Shown here piece after piece: positions 43,902-52,109 of a DNA stretch of 64,000 nucleotides. Under the pieces are notes generated by a model. It was given only the letters and a program-made list of their open reading frames with translations, was not told the DNA's origin and did no database searches. Where the stretch lies: assembly GCA_020637675.1 (NCBI GenBank), contig JACKKD010000003.1:186001-250000 (forward strand). The letters run 5' to 3'. A program made the translations under genes and the position numbers. Each line of letters opens with the position of its first letter. Within the stretch, counting starts at the first letter, position 1. The stretch comes from Paracoccaceae bacterium (GTDB lineage Bacteria; Pseudomonadota; Alphaproteobacteria; Rhodobacterales; Rhodobacteraceae).

Positions 43902-44984
43902 CTACCCCTTCCGCTCGCCGGAGAGAAGTCTTCCGACAAGTTGCGCCGTGTAGTCCACGATCGGCACGATGCGTCCATAATTCAGCCGCGTCGGACCGAT
44001 CACGCCCACGGCGCCGATGATCTTACGGTCAGCGTTCATATAGGGAGAGACCACCAGAGAGGAACCCGAAAGTGAGAATAACTTGTTCTCCGATCCGATA
44101 AAAATGCGCACGCCTTCGCCCTCCTCCGCGCGTTCGAGGAATTCGGCGATGTCGCGCTTGCGCTCCAGGTCGTCGAAGAGCGTCCGGATGCGTTCCAGAT
44201 CGGAATCGGCGGCCTGGTCGATAAGGTTCGCGCGGCCGCGCACTATCAGGCGCTCGGAGGTTTCGCCGCGATTTTCCCAGACGGCGAGACCATTTTCGAC
44301 CAGGGCCCGGGCGGCCTCGTCAAGCTCCCGGCGCCGCCGGCCAACCTCTTCGACCATATGCGCCCTCAGTTCCGACAGCGTCCGCCCCTCGGCCAGCGCG
44401 TTGAGAAAGTTCGCGGCCTCCCTCAGGGAGGATTGCGTGTGCCCCAGGGGCGGCGTGAAGACGCGGTTCTCGACATGGCCATCGTCAAACACCAGGACCA
44501 CGAGCGCCCTGTCGGGACCGAGCCCCACGAACTCGATATGGCGGATCGCAGCCTCATGCTTCGGCGTGAGGACGAGGCTCGCGCCGTGGGTAATGCCCGA
44601 TAGCGCCGCGCCGATGCGGTCGAACATCGGCGCTATTCCGGGTTCGTTTCCACCGGCGGTCGCATCGATCGCCTCGCGGTCCTGAAGCGAGACGGAGGAA
44701 ACCTCCATCAGCCCGTCGACGAACATCCTGAGACCGAGCTGTGTCGGGATCCGGCCGGCCGAGGTATGCGGGCTGTCGAGAAGCCCGAGGTATTCGAGGT
44801 CCTGCATCACGTTACGGATCGTGGCCGCCGAGATCGGTTCGCTCATCGTGCGGGACAGCGTGCGCGAGCCGACCGGATCGCCGCTGTCGAGATAGCTTTC
44901 GACGACGCGGCGGAAGACTTCCCGCGAGCGGTCATTCATCTCGGCGAGAAGCTTCGATCGGTTCTGCATGTCCTGTTCCGGCAT
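43902..44984 (-). CDS. hrcA: Heat-inducible transcription repressor HrcA
   Basis: HrcA represses groE-type heat shock operons by binding CIRCE elements. The 360-residue protein has the N-terminal winged helix (LAEMNDRSREVFRRVVESYL, then SEPISAATIRNVMQDLEYLGLL and SPHTSAGRIPTQLGLRMFVD) and the HrcA dimer domain. I see no CIRCE inverted repeat in the window, so its targets lie elsewhere. The ATG at 44984 is chosen; GGGAGG is only two bases away, and the ATG at 44969 is an alternative. Rph is divergent 102 bp away. Confidence 0.95.
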   Translation of the reverse strand: MPEQDMQNRSKLLAEMNDRSREVFRRVVESYLDSGDPVGSRTLSRTMSEPISAATIRNVMQDLEYLGLLDSPHTSAGRIPTQLGLRMFVDGLMEVSSVSLQDREAIDATAGGNEPGIAPMFDRIGAALSGITHGASLVLTPKHEAAIRHIEFVGLGPDRALVVLVFDDGHVENRVFTPPLGHTQSSLREAANFLNALAEGRTLSELRAHMVEEVGRRRRELDEAARALVENGLAVWENRGETSERLIVRGRANLIDQAADSDLERIRTLFDDLERKRDIAEFLERAEEGEGVRIFIGSENKLFSLSGSSLVVSPYMNADRKIIGAVGVIGPTRLNYGRIVPIVDYTAQLVGRLLSGERKG

Positions 44985-45086
44985 GGCCTCCCAGAGATAA
45001 GGATCGGCGGGCACCGCCGTCAATCCGGGGTTGCCTCCGCCCGCGGCGGGCCTGTAATTGGCGCGACACCCGCGAAAGGACATTCC

Positions 45087-45797
45087 ATGCGACCCTCCGG
45101 CCGGAAACTTGATGCCATGCGTTCCATCGAGATCGACACGGGCGTCACCAAGCACGCCGAGGGATCGTGTCTCATCAGGTGCGGCGACACCCACGTGCTC
45201 TGCACCGCAACGATCGAGGACAAGGCGCCGCCCTTCCTGAAAGGAACCGGCCTCGGCTGGGTGACGGCCGAATACGGGATGCTGCCGCGTGCAACGAACA
45301 CGCGCAACCGGCGCGAGGCGGCGGCGGGCAAGCAGTCCGGGCGGACGCAGGAGATTCAGCGGCTGATCGGCCGCGCCCTTCGCGCGGGCGTGGATCGCGT
45401 GGCGCTCGGGGAACGCCAGATCGTGGTGGATTGCGACGTGATCCAGGCCGACGGCGGCACCCGCTGCGCCTCGATCACCGGCGGCTGGGTCGCGCTCAGG
45501 CTTGCGGTCAACCGGTTGATGAAGGCCGGCGCCGTGATCGGTGACCCGATCATCGACCATGTCGCAGCCGTCTCCTGTGGGATCTACGCCGGCCAGCCCG
45601 TGCTCGACCTCGACTATGCCGAGGACAGCGAGGCCGGGACGGATGGCAACTTCATCATCACCGGTCGCGGCCGGTTGGTCGAGGTACAGATGTCGGCGGA
45701 GGGCGCAACCTTCAGTCGCGAGGAGATGACACAGCTTCTTGACCTCGCCGACAAGGGTATCACAGAGCTGGTGGCGGCGCAGAAGGCGGCTATCTGA
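45087..45797 (+). CDS. rph: Ribonuclease PH
   Basis: RNase PH trims tRNA 3' ends phosphorolytically. The 236-residue protein begins MRPSGRKLDAMRSIEIDTGV and contains GLGWVTAEYGMLPRATNTRN, GRTQEIQRLIGRALRAGVD and the phosphate-site DVIQADGGTRCASITGG. AGGA lies at a good distance before the ATG at 45087. Its stop and the rdgB start share a base (TGATG). It is divergent from hrcA. Confidence 0.98.
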   Translation: MRPSGRKLDAMRSIEIDTGVTKHAEGSCLIRCGDTHVLCTATIEDKAPPFLKGTGLGWVTAEYGMLPRATNTRNRREAAAGKQSGRTQEIQRLIGRALRAGVDRVALGERQIVVDCDVIQADGGTRCASITGGWVALRLAVNRLMKAGAVIGDPIIDHVAAVSCGIYAGQPVLDLDYAEDSEAGTDGNFIITGRGRLVEVQMSAEGATFSREEMTQLLDLADKGITELVAAQKAAI

Positions 45798-46408
45798 TGC
45801 GGAGATTCGCCGGCGACCGGCTTCTGGTCGCGACCCACAACAAGGGGAAGCTGGAGGAAATCGCGGCCCTGCTCTCCCCTTACGGCATCCATTGCATCAG
45901 CGCCGCCGAAATGGGCCTCCCGGAGCCCGCCGAAACGGAGACCACCTTCGTCGGTAACGCGAGAATCAAAGCCCATGCGGCCGCAAGGGCGACCGGCCTT
46001 CCCGCGCTCGCAGACGACAGCGGGATCGAGGTCGATGGCCTCGCCGGCGCTCCGGGGGTTCACACCGCCGACTGGGCCGAGACGCCCCATGGTCGCGATT
46101 TCGTGCTGGCCATGACGCGCACCTGGAACGAGCTCGAGAAGGTCCGTGCGCCCCATCCGCGGACCGCCCGGTTCCGCGCGACAATGGTCCTTGCCTGGCC
46201 CGACGGGCATGACGAGGTCTTCGAGGGCAAGGTTGAAGGGCAGGTCGTCTGGCCGATGCGCGGACGCCAGGGACACGGCTACGACCCGATGTTCGAACCG
46301 GCCGGCCACACCATCACCTTCGCCGAGATGGACGCGGCTCACAAGAACCGCATCAGCCATCGTGCGGATGCCTTCGGCAAGCTGGTGGCCTGTTTCGACA
46401 GGACTTGA
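45797..46408 (+). CDS. rdgB: Non-canonical purine NTP pyrophosphatase (RdgB/HAM1)
   Basis: RdgB hydrolyses dITP, dXTP and ITP so they are not built into DNA or RNA. The 203-residue protein has LLVATHNKGKLEEI at the front, ADDSGIEVDGLAGAPGVHTADWAE with the acidic catalytic residues, and GRQGHGYDPMFEPAG. It overlaps rph by one base and precedes hemW by one base, so the three genes are translationally coupled. Confidence 0.97.
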   Translation: MRRFAGDRLLVATHNKGKLEEIAALLSPYGIHCISAAEMGLPEPAETETTFVGNARIKAHAAARATGLPALADDSGIEVDGLAGAPGVHTADWAETPHGRDFVLAMTRTWNELEKVRAPHPRTARFRATMVLAWPDGHDEVFEGKVEGQVVWPMRGRQGHGYDPMFEPAGHTITFAEMDAAHKNRISHRADAFGKLVACFDRT

Positions 46409-46409
46409 A

Positions 46410-47564
46410 ATGGAGGACTGGAAGAATGGCGGGTTCGGGCTCTACCTGCATTGGCCGTTCTGCGCCTCGAAGTGCCCCTACTGCGACTTCAACTCTCACG
46501 TCGCCGCTTCGATCGACCAGGAGCGCTGGAAGCGCGCCTACCTGAGCGAGATCGCCAGGATCGGGGCGGAAACCTCGGGCCGGGTTCTGAACACCGTCTT
46601 CTTCGGCGGCGGCACCCCCTCGCTGATGAACCCTGATGTGGTCGCCGCGCTGATCGAGGCGATCCGGATGACCTGGCCTGTTGCGAACGACCTGGAGGTG
46701 ACCCTGGAGGCAAACCCCGGCAGCGTCGAGGCTGGCCGGTTCCGGGCCTATTCGGCCGCAGGAGTCAATCGCCTCTCGATGGGTGTCCAGGCGCTCAATG
46801 ATTCCGATCTGAAACGGCTCGGAAGGTTGCACAACGTGGCCGAGGCGCGTGGCGCCTTCGAGATTGCGAGAGCGGCTTTCCCGCGGGTGAGTTTCGATAT
46901 GATCTATGCCCGGCAGGACCAGACTGTCGCGGCCTGGGTTGCGGAACTGCGCGACGCGCTTGCCATGGCGGCCGATCACCTGTCGCTCTACCAACTGACG
47001 ATCGAGGACGGCACCGCCTTTGGTGCGCGCAATGCGGCCGGCGGGCTGAAAGGTCTGCCGGACGATGATTTGGCCGCGGATATGTATCTGATAACGCAGG
47101 GTATTCTTGCCGATGCCGGAATGCCGGCCTACGAGGTTTCGAATCATGCCCGTGATGGTGCGGAAAGTCGGCACAATCTCATCTACTGGCGCTATGGCGA
47201 CTATGCCGGACTCGGTCCGGGGGCGCATGGCCGGTTGACGCTTGGAGGACAGCGGTTCGCCACGGACACGCCGAAGTCCCCTGCGGAATGGTTGTCTCAG
47301 GTAGAGACAGTGGGGCACGGCGAGCGGCCGCGAGAGTCGCTGAGCCCGGCGGACCAGGCCACCGAGTATCTGATGATGGCGCTGCGCCTGACCGAGGGGC
47401 TGGATACCGCCCGCTACCAGGAGCTTGCGGGACGCCCGTTGGACGCAGGAGCGGTCGAGCGTGTGCAGGACCTGGGTATGGTTCGACGCGATGGCAAACG
47501 CTTGGCGGCAACCTCCGAAGGGCGCGCAGTGCTGGATGCCGTTATCCGGGAACTTCTCCCGTGA
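46410..47564 (+). CDS. hemW: Radical SAM family heme chaperone HemW
   Basis: A 384-residue radical SAM protein of the HemN/HemW group. The iron-sulfur motif CASKCPYC (C-x3-C-x2-C) sits at the front after GLYLHWPF, followed by FFGGGTPSLMNP and later LYQLTIEDGTAF and YEVSNHA. Its CxxxCxxC motif lacks the extra cysteine of HemN, and the length is shorter than HemN, which favours HemW, a heme-transfer chaperone, over a coproporphyrinogen oxidase. It is coupled to rdgB and overlaps ybaN (GTGA). Confidence 0.93.
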   Translation: MEDWKNGGFGLYLHWPFCASKCPYCDFNSHVAASIDQERWKRAYLSEIARIGAETSGRVLNTVFFGGGTPSLMNPDVVAALIEAIRMTWPVANDLEVTLEANPGSVEAGRFRAYSAAGVNRLSMGVQALNDSDLKRLGRLHNVAEARGAFEIARAAFPRVSFDMIYARQDQTVAAWVAELRDALAMAADHLSLYQLTIEDGTAFGARNAAGGLKGLPDDDLAADMYLITQGILADAGMPAYEVSNHARDGAESRHNLIYWRYGDYAGLGPGAHGRLTLGGQRFATDTPKSPAEWLSQVETVGHGERPRESLSPADQATEYLMMALRLTEGLDTARYQELAGRPLDAGAVERVQDLGMVRRDGKRLAATSEGRAVLDAVIRELLP

Positions 47565-47917
47565 TCCGCGGCTTCTGGCTCGCGTTTGGGGTGACCGCGC
47601 TCGTCCTCGGGGCGGTCGGCGCCTTTCTTCCCCTTCTGCCCACGGTCCCCCTCCTCCTGCTCTCTGCCTTCGGGTTCGCGCGATCGTCCGAGAGGCTGCA
47701 CCACTGGCTTCTTTCGCATCCGTACTTCGGGCCGCCGATCAGCGCCTGGCGCGAGCGCGGCGCGATCAGTCATCGCGCGAAGCGGTTCGCAACAGTGTCT
47801 ATTCTGGCCGCTTTCGCCATTGCGTTCGCTCTGGGCATCCAGACCTGGGTGTTGGCAATTCAGGTGCTGACGCTGGCGATGGTCGCCGCATTCATCTGGA
47901 CCCGGCCGAACACGTGA
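47561..47917 (+). CDS. ybaN: YbaN family (DUF454) membrane protein
   Basis: A 118-residue protein with an N-terminal hydrophobic pair (FWLAFGVTALVLGAVGAFLPLLPTVP), the family motif LLLLSAFGFARSSERLHHWLL and HPYFGPPISAWRERGAISHRAK, and two more membrane segments at the end. DUF454 proteins have no settled function. The GTG start overlaps the hemW stop. It ends three bases from the convergent parB stop. Confidence 0.9.
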   Translation: MIRGFWLAFGVTALVLGAVGAFLPLLPTVPLLLLSAFGFARSSERLHHWLLSHPYFGPPISAWRERGAISHRAKRFATVSILAAFAIAFALGIQTWVLAIQVLTLAMVAAFIWTRPNT

Positions 47918-47920
47918 TCC

Positions 47921-48808
47921 CTACCGCGCTTGCGAGAGGAGCTGGCAAAGCCTGTCGAGGTCATCGAGCGACCGGTAGGCGACAATGACATTGCCGCCGT
48001 CCGGGCCCTTGTGATCGATCACCACCCTCATCCCCAGGCCGGCCGAAAGATCCTGCTCCAGCGCGCGGGTGTCGGCGTCCTTCGCGGGAGGCTGGACCTT
48101 CGATCCGCCGGTGCGGGTTGGAGACTTTGCCAGCCGTTCGGTCTCACGAACCGACAGACCGCGGGCAATCACCTGGCGTGCCAAGGCCGTTGCGTTGTCG
48201 GTTGTCACAAGAGCGCGGGCGTGGCCGGCACTGAGCTTGCCCTCGCGAAGCCAGGCCTGCACTTCGTCCGGCAAGGTCAGGAGCCGCACGAGATTCGCGA
48301 TGTGGCTCCGGCTTTTGCCCAAGGCCTCGGCAAGCCTTTCCTGCGTATGGCCAAACCGCTCCATCAGCTGACGATAGCCCATCGCCTCTTCAATGGCGTT
48401 CAGGTCAGCGCGTTGAATGTTCTCGATGATGGCGACCTCGAGCACTTCGGTATCGTCAAGGTCGCGGATGATGACGGGGACTTCGTGAAACTGTGCGAGT
48501 TGCGCGGCGCGCCAGCGCCGCTCTCCGGCAACGATCTCGTAATATCCTGATTTATTTGGTTTTTCCCGAACAATGAGCGGCTGTATGATACCCTTTGCGC
48601 GGATCGAGTCCGAAAGCTCCCGAAGAGACTCGGGCGCGAAGTCGCGGCGCGGTTGATCCGGATTCGGCTCGATTCGTTCAATCGGCAGCCGCGTGTCGGC
48701 CCGCACGGCCCGCTGCTCCGGCCGGCCGGCCGTGCCGAGGTTCACGTCCGCCATCAATGCGGACAGTCCGCGGCCAAGCCCCCTGCGTTCGCTCTTTCGG
48801 TCGTTCAT
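47921..48808 (-). CDS. parB: Chromosome partitioning protein ParB
   Basis: ParB binds parS sites near the origin, spreads along DNA as a CTP-dependent clamp, and loads SMC. The 295-residue protein has the N-terminal ParA-contact tail (MNDRKSERRGLGRGLSALMA), the CTP-binding box (GERRWRAAQLA), the helix-turn-helix QERLAEALGKSRSHIANLVRLLTLPDEVQ and the C-terminal dimer domain. Two parS-like sites occur in this window at 50189 and 52091. Its start overlaps parA by four bases. Confidence 0.98.
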   Translation of the reverse strand: MNDRKSERRGLGRGLSALMADVNLGTAGRPEQRAVRADTRLPIERIEPNPDQPRRDFAPESLRELSDSIRAKGIIQPLIVREKPNKSGYYEIVAGERRWRAAQLAQFHEVPVIIRDLDDTEVLEVAIIENIQRADLNAIEEAMGYRQLMERFGHTQERLAEALGKSRSHIANLVRLLTLPDEVQAWLREGKLSAGHARALVTTDNATALARQVIARGLSVRETERLAKSPTRTGGSKVQPPAKDADTRALEQDLSAGLGMRVVIDHKGPDGGNVIVAYRSLDDLDRLCQLLSQAR

Positions 48809-49623
48809 TCTGTCCTCCCCGGGTTCCCGCCATGTCGGGAGATGATTTCATGCGCGAGCGCGCGGTACGCGATGGCCCCCTTCGACATGGTGTCGTAGGT
48901 CAGGACGGGGACCGCAAACGATGGGGCCTCGGAAAGCCGTACGTTGCGGGGCACGACGGTCCGATAGACGAGCTCACCCAGGTTTGCTCGGGCATCGGCC
49001 TCCACCTGCTGGGAAAGGTTGTTTCGGCTGTCGTACATCGTGAGTACGACACCCTCGATCCGCAAGTCCGGGTTTGCCGACTGCCGCACCTCGCGAATCG
49101 TCAGCATCAGTTGCGACAGGCCCTCAAGCGCGTAGAACTCCGCCTGCAGCGGTACGAGGATCGAGTGGGCCGCGACCATCGCGTTGACCGTCAGCAGGCT
49201 CAGCGACGGAGGGCAGTCGATCAGGACGAAGTCGAACGCAAAGCCATCGATGGCAGGCTGGCGCAGGGCATCGTGGAGGAGGAAACTCCGTTTCTCGTTG
49301 CTGACCAGCTCAATGTCCGCCGAGGAAAGATCGGTCGTCGCCGGGCAAAGCCAGACTCCTTCCACCTGCGTCGTGCGGATCACATCGGCAAGGTCGGCAT
49401 CCTCGATGAGCAGATCGTAGGTCGTCTTGTCGCGCTGCGCGGGATCGATCCCGAGTCCGGTGGAGGCGTTGCCCTGTGGATCGAGGTCCACAAGAAGGAC
49501 ATTGAGCCCGTCTTCCGCCAGGGCGGCTGCAAGGTTGATTGCCGTCGTGGTCTTGCCCACGCCGCCCTTCTGGTTGGCGATGGCAACGATTCTCGGCCCG
49601 GGCGGACGCGTCGGGTCAGACAC
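48805..49623 (-). CDS. parA: Chromosome partitioning ATPase ParA
   Basis: ParA is the Walker-type ATPase that moves the ParB-bound origin along the nucleoid. The 272-residue protein has the deviant Walker A NQKGGVGKTTTAIN, DLDPQGNASTGLG, and FVLIDCPPSLSLLT. Absence of a DNA-binding N-terminal extension marks it as a chromosomal, not plasmid-type, ParA. It overlaps rsmG by eight bases and parB by four. Confidence 0.98.
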   Translation of the reverse strand: MSDPTRPPGPRIVAIANQKGGVGKTTTAINLAAALAEDGLNVLLVDLDPQGNASTGLGIDPAQRDKTTYDLLIEDADLADVIRTTQVEGVWLCPATTDLSSADIELVSNEKRSFLLHDALRQPAIDGFAFDFVLIDCPPSLSLLTVNAMVAAHSILVPLQAEFYALEGLSQLMLTIREVRQSANPDLRIEGVVLTMYDSRNNLSQQVEADARANLGELVYRTVVPRNVRLSEAPSFAVPVLTYDTMSKGAIAYRALAHEIISRHGGNPGRTE

Positions 49624-50236
49624 GCGTGATACCTCCGATGATCAGGACGACGCCGGCGGCGTCGGTTCGGCTGGGCTCCTTTTGATAGGAGAATCGCCAA
49701 TGTTCAAGCGCATGGGCGAGTTCATCATCGACGGTCGCGCCCTTGGGGAAGATGGCGACCCCGGCTCGGTTGAGGTGCCGCTCGGCATAACCGAGAAGGA
49801 CGTCAAGTGGCGCAAGGGCGCGCGCGGAGAGAACCTTCGCGCCGAGCGGCGCCACCGACTCAATGCGGTCCGCAATGACCGTCACCCGAAGATCGAGCGT
49901 TCGCGCGGCTGTCATCAGGAACGCGGCCTTGCGTTGATCGCTCTCGACCAGCGTCACCGATAGGCCGGGGGATTCGTCTTTCGCAAGGATCGCCACGACC
50001 AGCCCCGGGAAGCCACCGCCGCTGCCGAGATCCGCCCAGGATCGCGCGCGATCGGGTGCCATGTCGAAGATCTGCGCCGAGTCTGCGAAATGGCGGGTCC
50101 ATATGGTATCCAGGGTTCCCGGAGACACAAGATTTATCGCCTTGGTCCACTTTCGCAGTAGTCCTTCCAGGGCTTTCAGGCGATCCCAGGTTTCACGTGA
50201 AACAACGCGTCCCGCAAGCGAGTACTCCGACGTCAT
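49616..50236 (-). CDS. rsmG: 16S rRNA (guanine-527-N7)-methyltransferase
   Basis: RsmG (GidB) methylates G527 of 16S rRNA with SAM. The 206-residue protein has the SAM motif WADLGSGGGFPGLVVAILA and ESDQRKAAFL, together with VLSARALAPLD. Its N-terminal VSRETWDRLK is partly encoded by a parS-like palindrome (50189-50204). It overlaps mnmG by four bases and parA by eight, inside the mnmE-mnmG-rsmG-parA-parB run. Confidence 0.96.
   Translation of the reverse strand: MTSEYSLAGRVVSRETWDRLKALEGLLRKWTKAINLVSPGTLDTIWTRHFADSAQIFDMAPDRARSWADLGSGGGFPGLVVAILAKDESPGLSVTLVESDQRKAAFLMTAARTLDLRVTVIADRIESVAPLGAKVLSARALAPLDVLLGYAERHLNRAGVAIFPKGATVDDELAHALEHWRFSYQKEPSRTDAAGVVLIIGGITRV
50189..50204. promoter_or_regulatory. 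parS-like ParB-binding site inside rsmG
   Basis: GGTTTCACGTGAAACA matches the chromosomal consensus TGTTTCACGTGAAACA at 15 of 16 positions (first base differs) and contains the complete 14-bp palindrome. It encodes the VSRET part of RsmG. ParB is encoded about 1.4 kb away. Confidence 0.9.
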
Positions 50237-52098
50237 CCCGTTGCCCGCTGGCGCTTCACCCTCCGAATGCGCGCGAGTATCAATGCCAGAGCGGCGGGCG
50301 TCACACCCTCGATGCGCCCCGCCTGCGCGAGCGTCTGCGGCCGCATGCGCTCCAGCTTCGTCTTCAGCTCATTGGACAGGCCGGGAAGCCCCGCGTAGTC
50401 GAATCCGTCGGGGATGGCGTGCCCTTCCTCGCGGCGCAGCGCTTCCACGTCGGCCCTCTGCCGATCCATGTACGCGGCATAGGTGGCATCGCGCGCAATC
50501 TGCTCCCGCGTATCTTGGCTGATTCCCGCGAGGCCGGGCGCGGCACGCACGAGATCGTCGAACGTCACGCCCGGAAAGGAGAGATACTCAAACGCGCTGC
50601 GCCGTTGGCCGTCCTGGCCCACATTCAACCCGGCCGAAGCGGCCTCGCGCGGCGTGAGCGTCACCGCCTCAAGCGCGGCGCGGCCCTCCGACAGCGCTTC
50701 CATCTTCGCGCCGAAAATGCGGCGGCGTTCTTCGCTCGCGCATCCCAGGTCCAGCGCCAGCGGCGTCAACCTCTGGTCGGCGTTGTCGGCGCGAAGCGAG
50801 AGGCGGAACTCTGCGCGCGACGTGAACATCCGGTAGGGTTCCGTCACACCCCGAGCGACAAGGTCGTCGATCATCACGCCTATGTAGCTCTGGGCCCGGC
50901 TGAAGACGACCGGTTCATGTCCCTTAACCGCAAGCGCTGCGCTCAGTCCGGCAACGAGGCCCTGCGCCGCGGCCTCTTCGTATCCGGTCGTGCCGTTGAT
51001 CTGGCCGGCAAGGTAGAGACCGGAAAGCTCCCGAACCTCCAATGTCGATTTGAGCGCGCGCGGATCGACATAGTCATACTCGATCGCATAGCCGGGCTGC
51101 AGGATCCTGACGTTCTCCAGTCCCGGCATCGAGCGAACATAAAGCGCCTGCACATCCTCCGGCAGAGATGTGGAAATCCCGTTCGGGTATACTGTCGCAT
51201 CATCCAGCCCCTCGGGTTCAAGGAACACCTGATGGGACTCCTTGTCCGCGAACCGGACAACCTTGTCTTCGATCGACGGGCAGTATCGCGGCCCAACGCC
51301 CTCGATGTGTCCGCCGTACATGGCTGAGCGGTCGAGATTCTGCCGGATGATCTCATGCGTATGCTCATTGGTGTGGGTTATCCCGCAACTCACCTGACGC
51401 AAGAACGGCCGTTGGTTCAGGAAGGAGAACATCGTTGGGTCGTCGTCGCCATCCTGGCGTTCGAGCAAATCCCAATCAATCGTCCGGCCGTCGAGCCGGG
51501 GCGGCGTTCCTGTCTTGAGCCGGCCAAGAGGAAGGCCGAGCGACGCCAACTGCTCTGCCAGCCGGACGGAGGGGCGATCACCCAACCGACCCCCTGAGCT
51601 ACGCCTGTCGCCGATGTGGATCACGCCGTTCAGGAATGTCCCGGTCGTCAGGATCACCGACTGGCACAGAATCTCCGACCCGTCCTGAAGGAAAATGCCT
51701 GTCACCTTCTGGTCATTGAGGATCAAGGACGCCACCTCGGCTTCCAGAACCGTGAGGTTCTCCTGCCCCAAAGTGAGGCGGGTCATCTCCTCTCGATAGA
51801 TCCGCCGGTCGGCCTGTGCGCGGGGACCCTGCACCGCCGGCCCCTTGCGTCGGTTCAACAGCCGGAACTGTATCCCCGCACGGTCGGCAACGCGGCCCAT
51901 CACACCGTCCATGGCATCGATCTCGCGCACGAGATGCCCCTTCCCGAGCCCGCCTATGGCCGGATTGCAGGACATGACGCCAATTCCGTCGATACGAAGG
52001 GTGACAAGTGCGGTGCGTGCGCCCATTCGCGCCGACGCATGCGCTGCTTCGGCGCCTGCGTGGCCGCCACCGACAACGAGGACATCGAATTGTTTCAC
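50233..52098 (-). CDS. mnmG: tRNA uridine 5-carboxymethylaminomethyl modification enzyme MnmG
   Basis: MnmG (GidA) works with MnmE to modify U34 of certain tRNAs, using FAD and methylene-THF. The 621-residue protein begins MKQFDVLVVGGGHAGAEAA, the dinucleotide fold for FAD, and keeps NPAIGGLGKGHLVREIDAMDG, TGTFLNG and GLYLAGQINGTTGYEEAAAQG. It starts with GTG at 52098, with GGAG eight bases upstream, and that GTG is the central part of a parS-like palindrome. It overlaps rsmG by four bases. Confidence 0.98.
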   Translation of the reverse strand: MKQFDVLVVGGGHAGAEAAHASARMGARTALVTLRIDGIGVMSCNPAIGGLGKGHLVREIDAMDGVMGRVADRAGIQFRLLNRRKGPAVQGPRAQADRRIYREEMTRLTLGQENLTVLEAEVASLILNDQKVTGIFLQDGSEILCQSVILTTGTFLNGVIHIGDRRSSGGRLGDRPSVRLAEQLASLGLPLGRLKTGTPPRLDGRTIDWDLLERQDGDDDPTMFSFLNQRPFLRQVSCGITHTNEHTHEIIRQNLDRSAMYGGHIEGVGPRYCPSIEDKVVRFADKESHQVFLEPEGLDDATVYPNGISTSLPEDVQALYVRSMPGLENVRILQPGYAIEYDYVDPRALKSTLEVRELSGLYLAGQINGTTGYEEAAAQGLVAGLSAALAVKGHEPVVFSRAQSYIGVMIDDLVARGVTEPYRMFTSRAEFRLSLRADNADQRLTPLALDLGCASEERRRIFGAKMEALSEGRAALEAVTLTPREAASAGLNVGQDGQRRSAFEYLSFPGVTFDDLVRAAPGLAGISQDTREQIARDATYAAYMDRQRADVEALRREEGHAIPDGFDYAGLPGLSNELKTKLERMRPQTLAQAGRIEGVTPAALALILARIRRVKRQRATG

Positions 52099-52106
52099 GT
52101 GAAACG
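52091..52106. promoter_or_regulatory. parS-like ParB-binding site at the mnmG start
   Basis: TGTTTCACGTGAAACG matches TGTTTCACGTGAAACA at 15 of 16 positions (last base differs). It contains the mnmG GTG start and lies between the GGAG and the coding start, so a ParB-DNA complex here could also affect mnmG transcription. Confidence 0.92.
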
Positions 52107-52109
52107 CTC

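Noticed and set aside
44985..45086. Possible CIRCE element between hrcA and rph
   Set aside because: I looked for the TTAGCACTC-N9-GAGTGCTAA repeat and did not find it.
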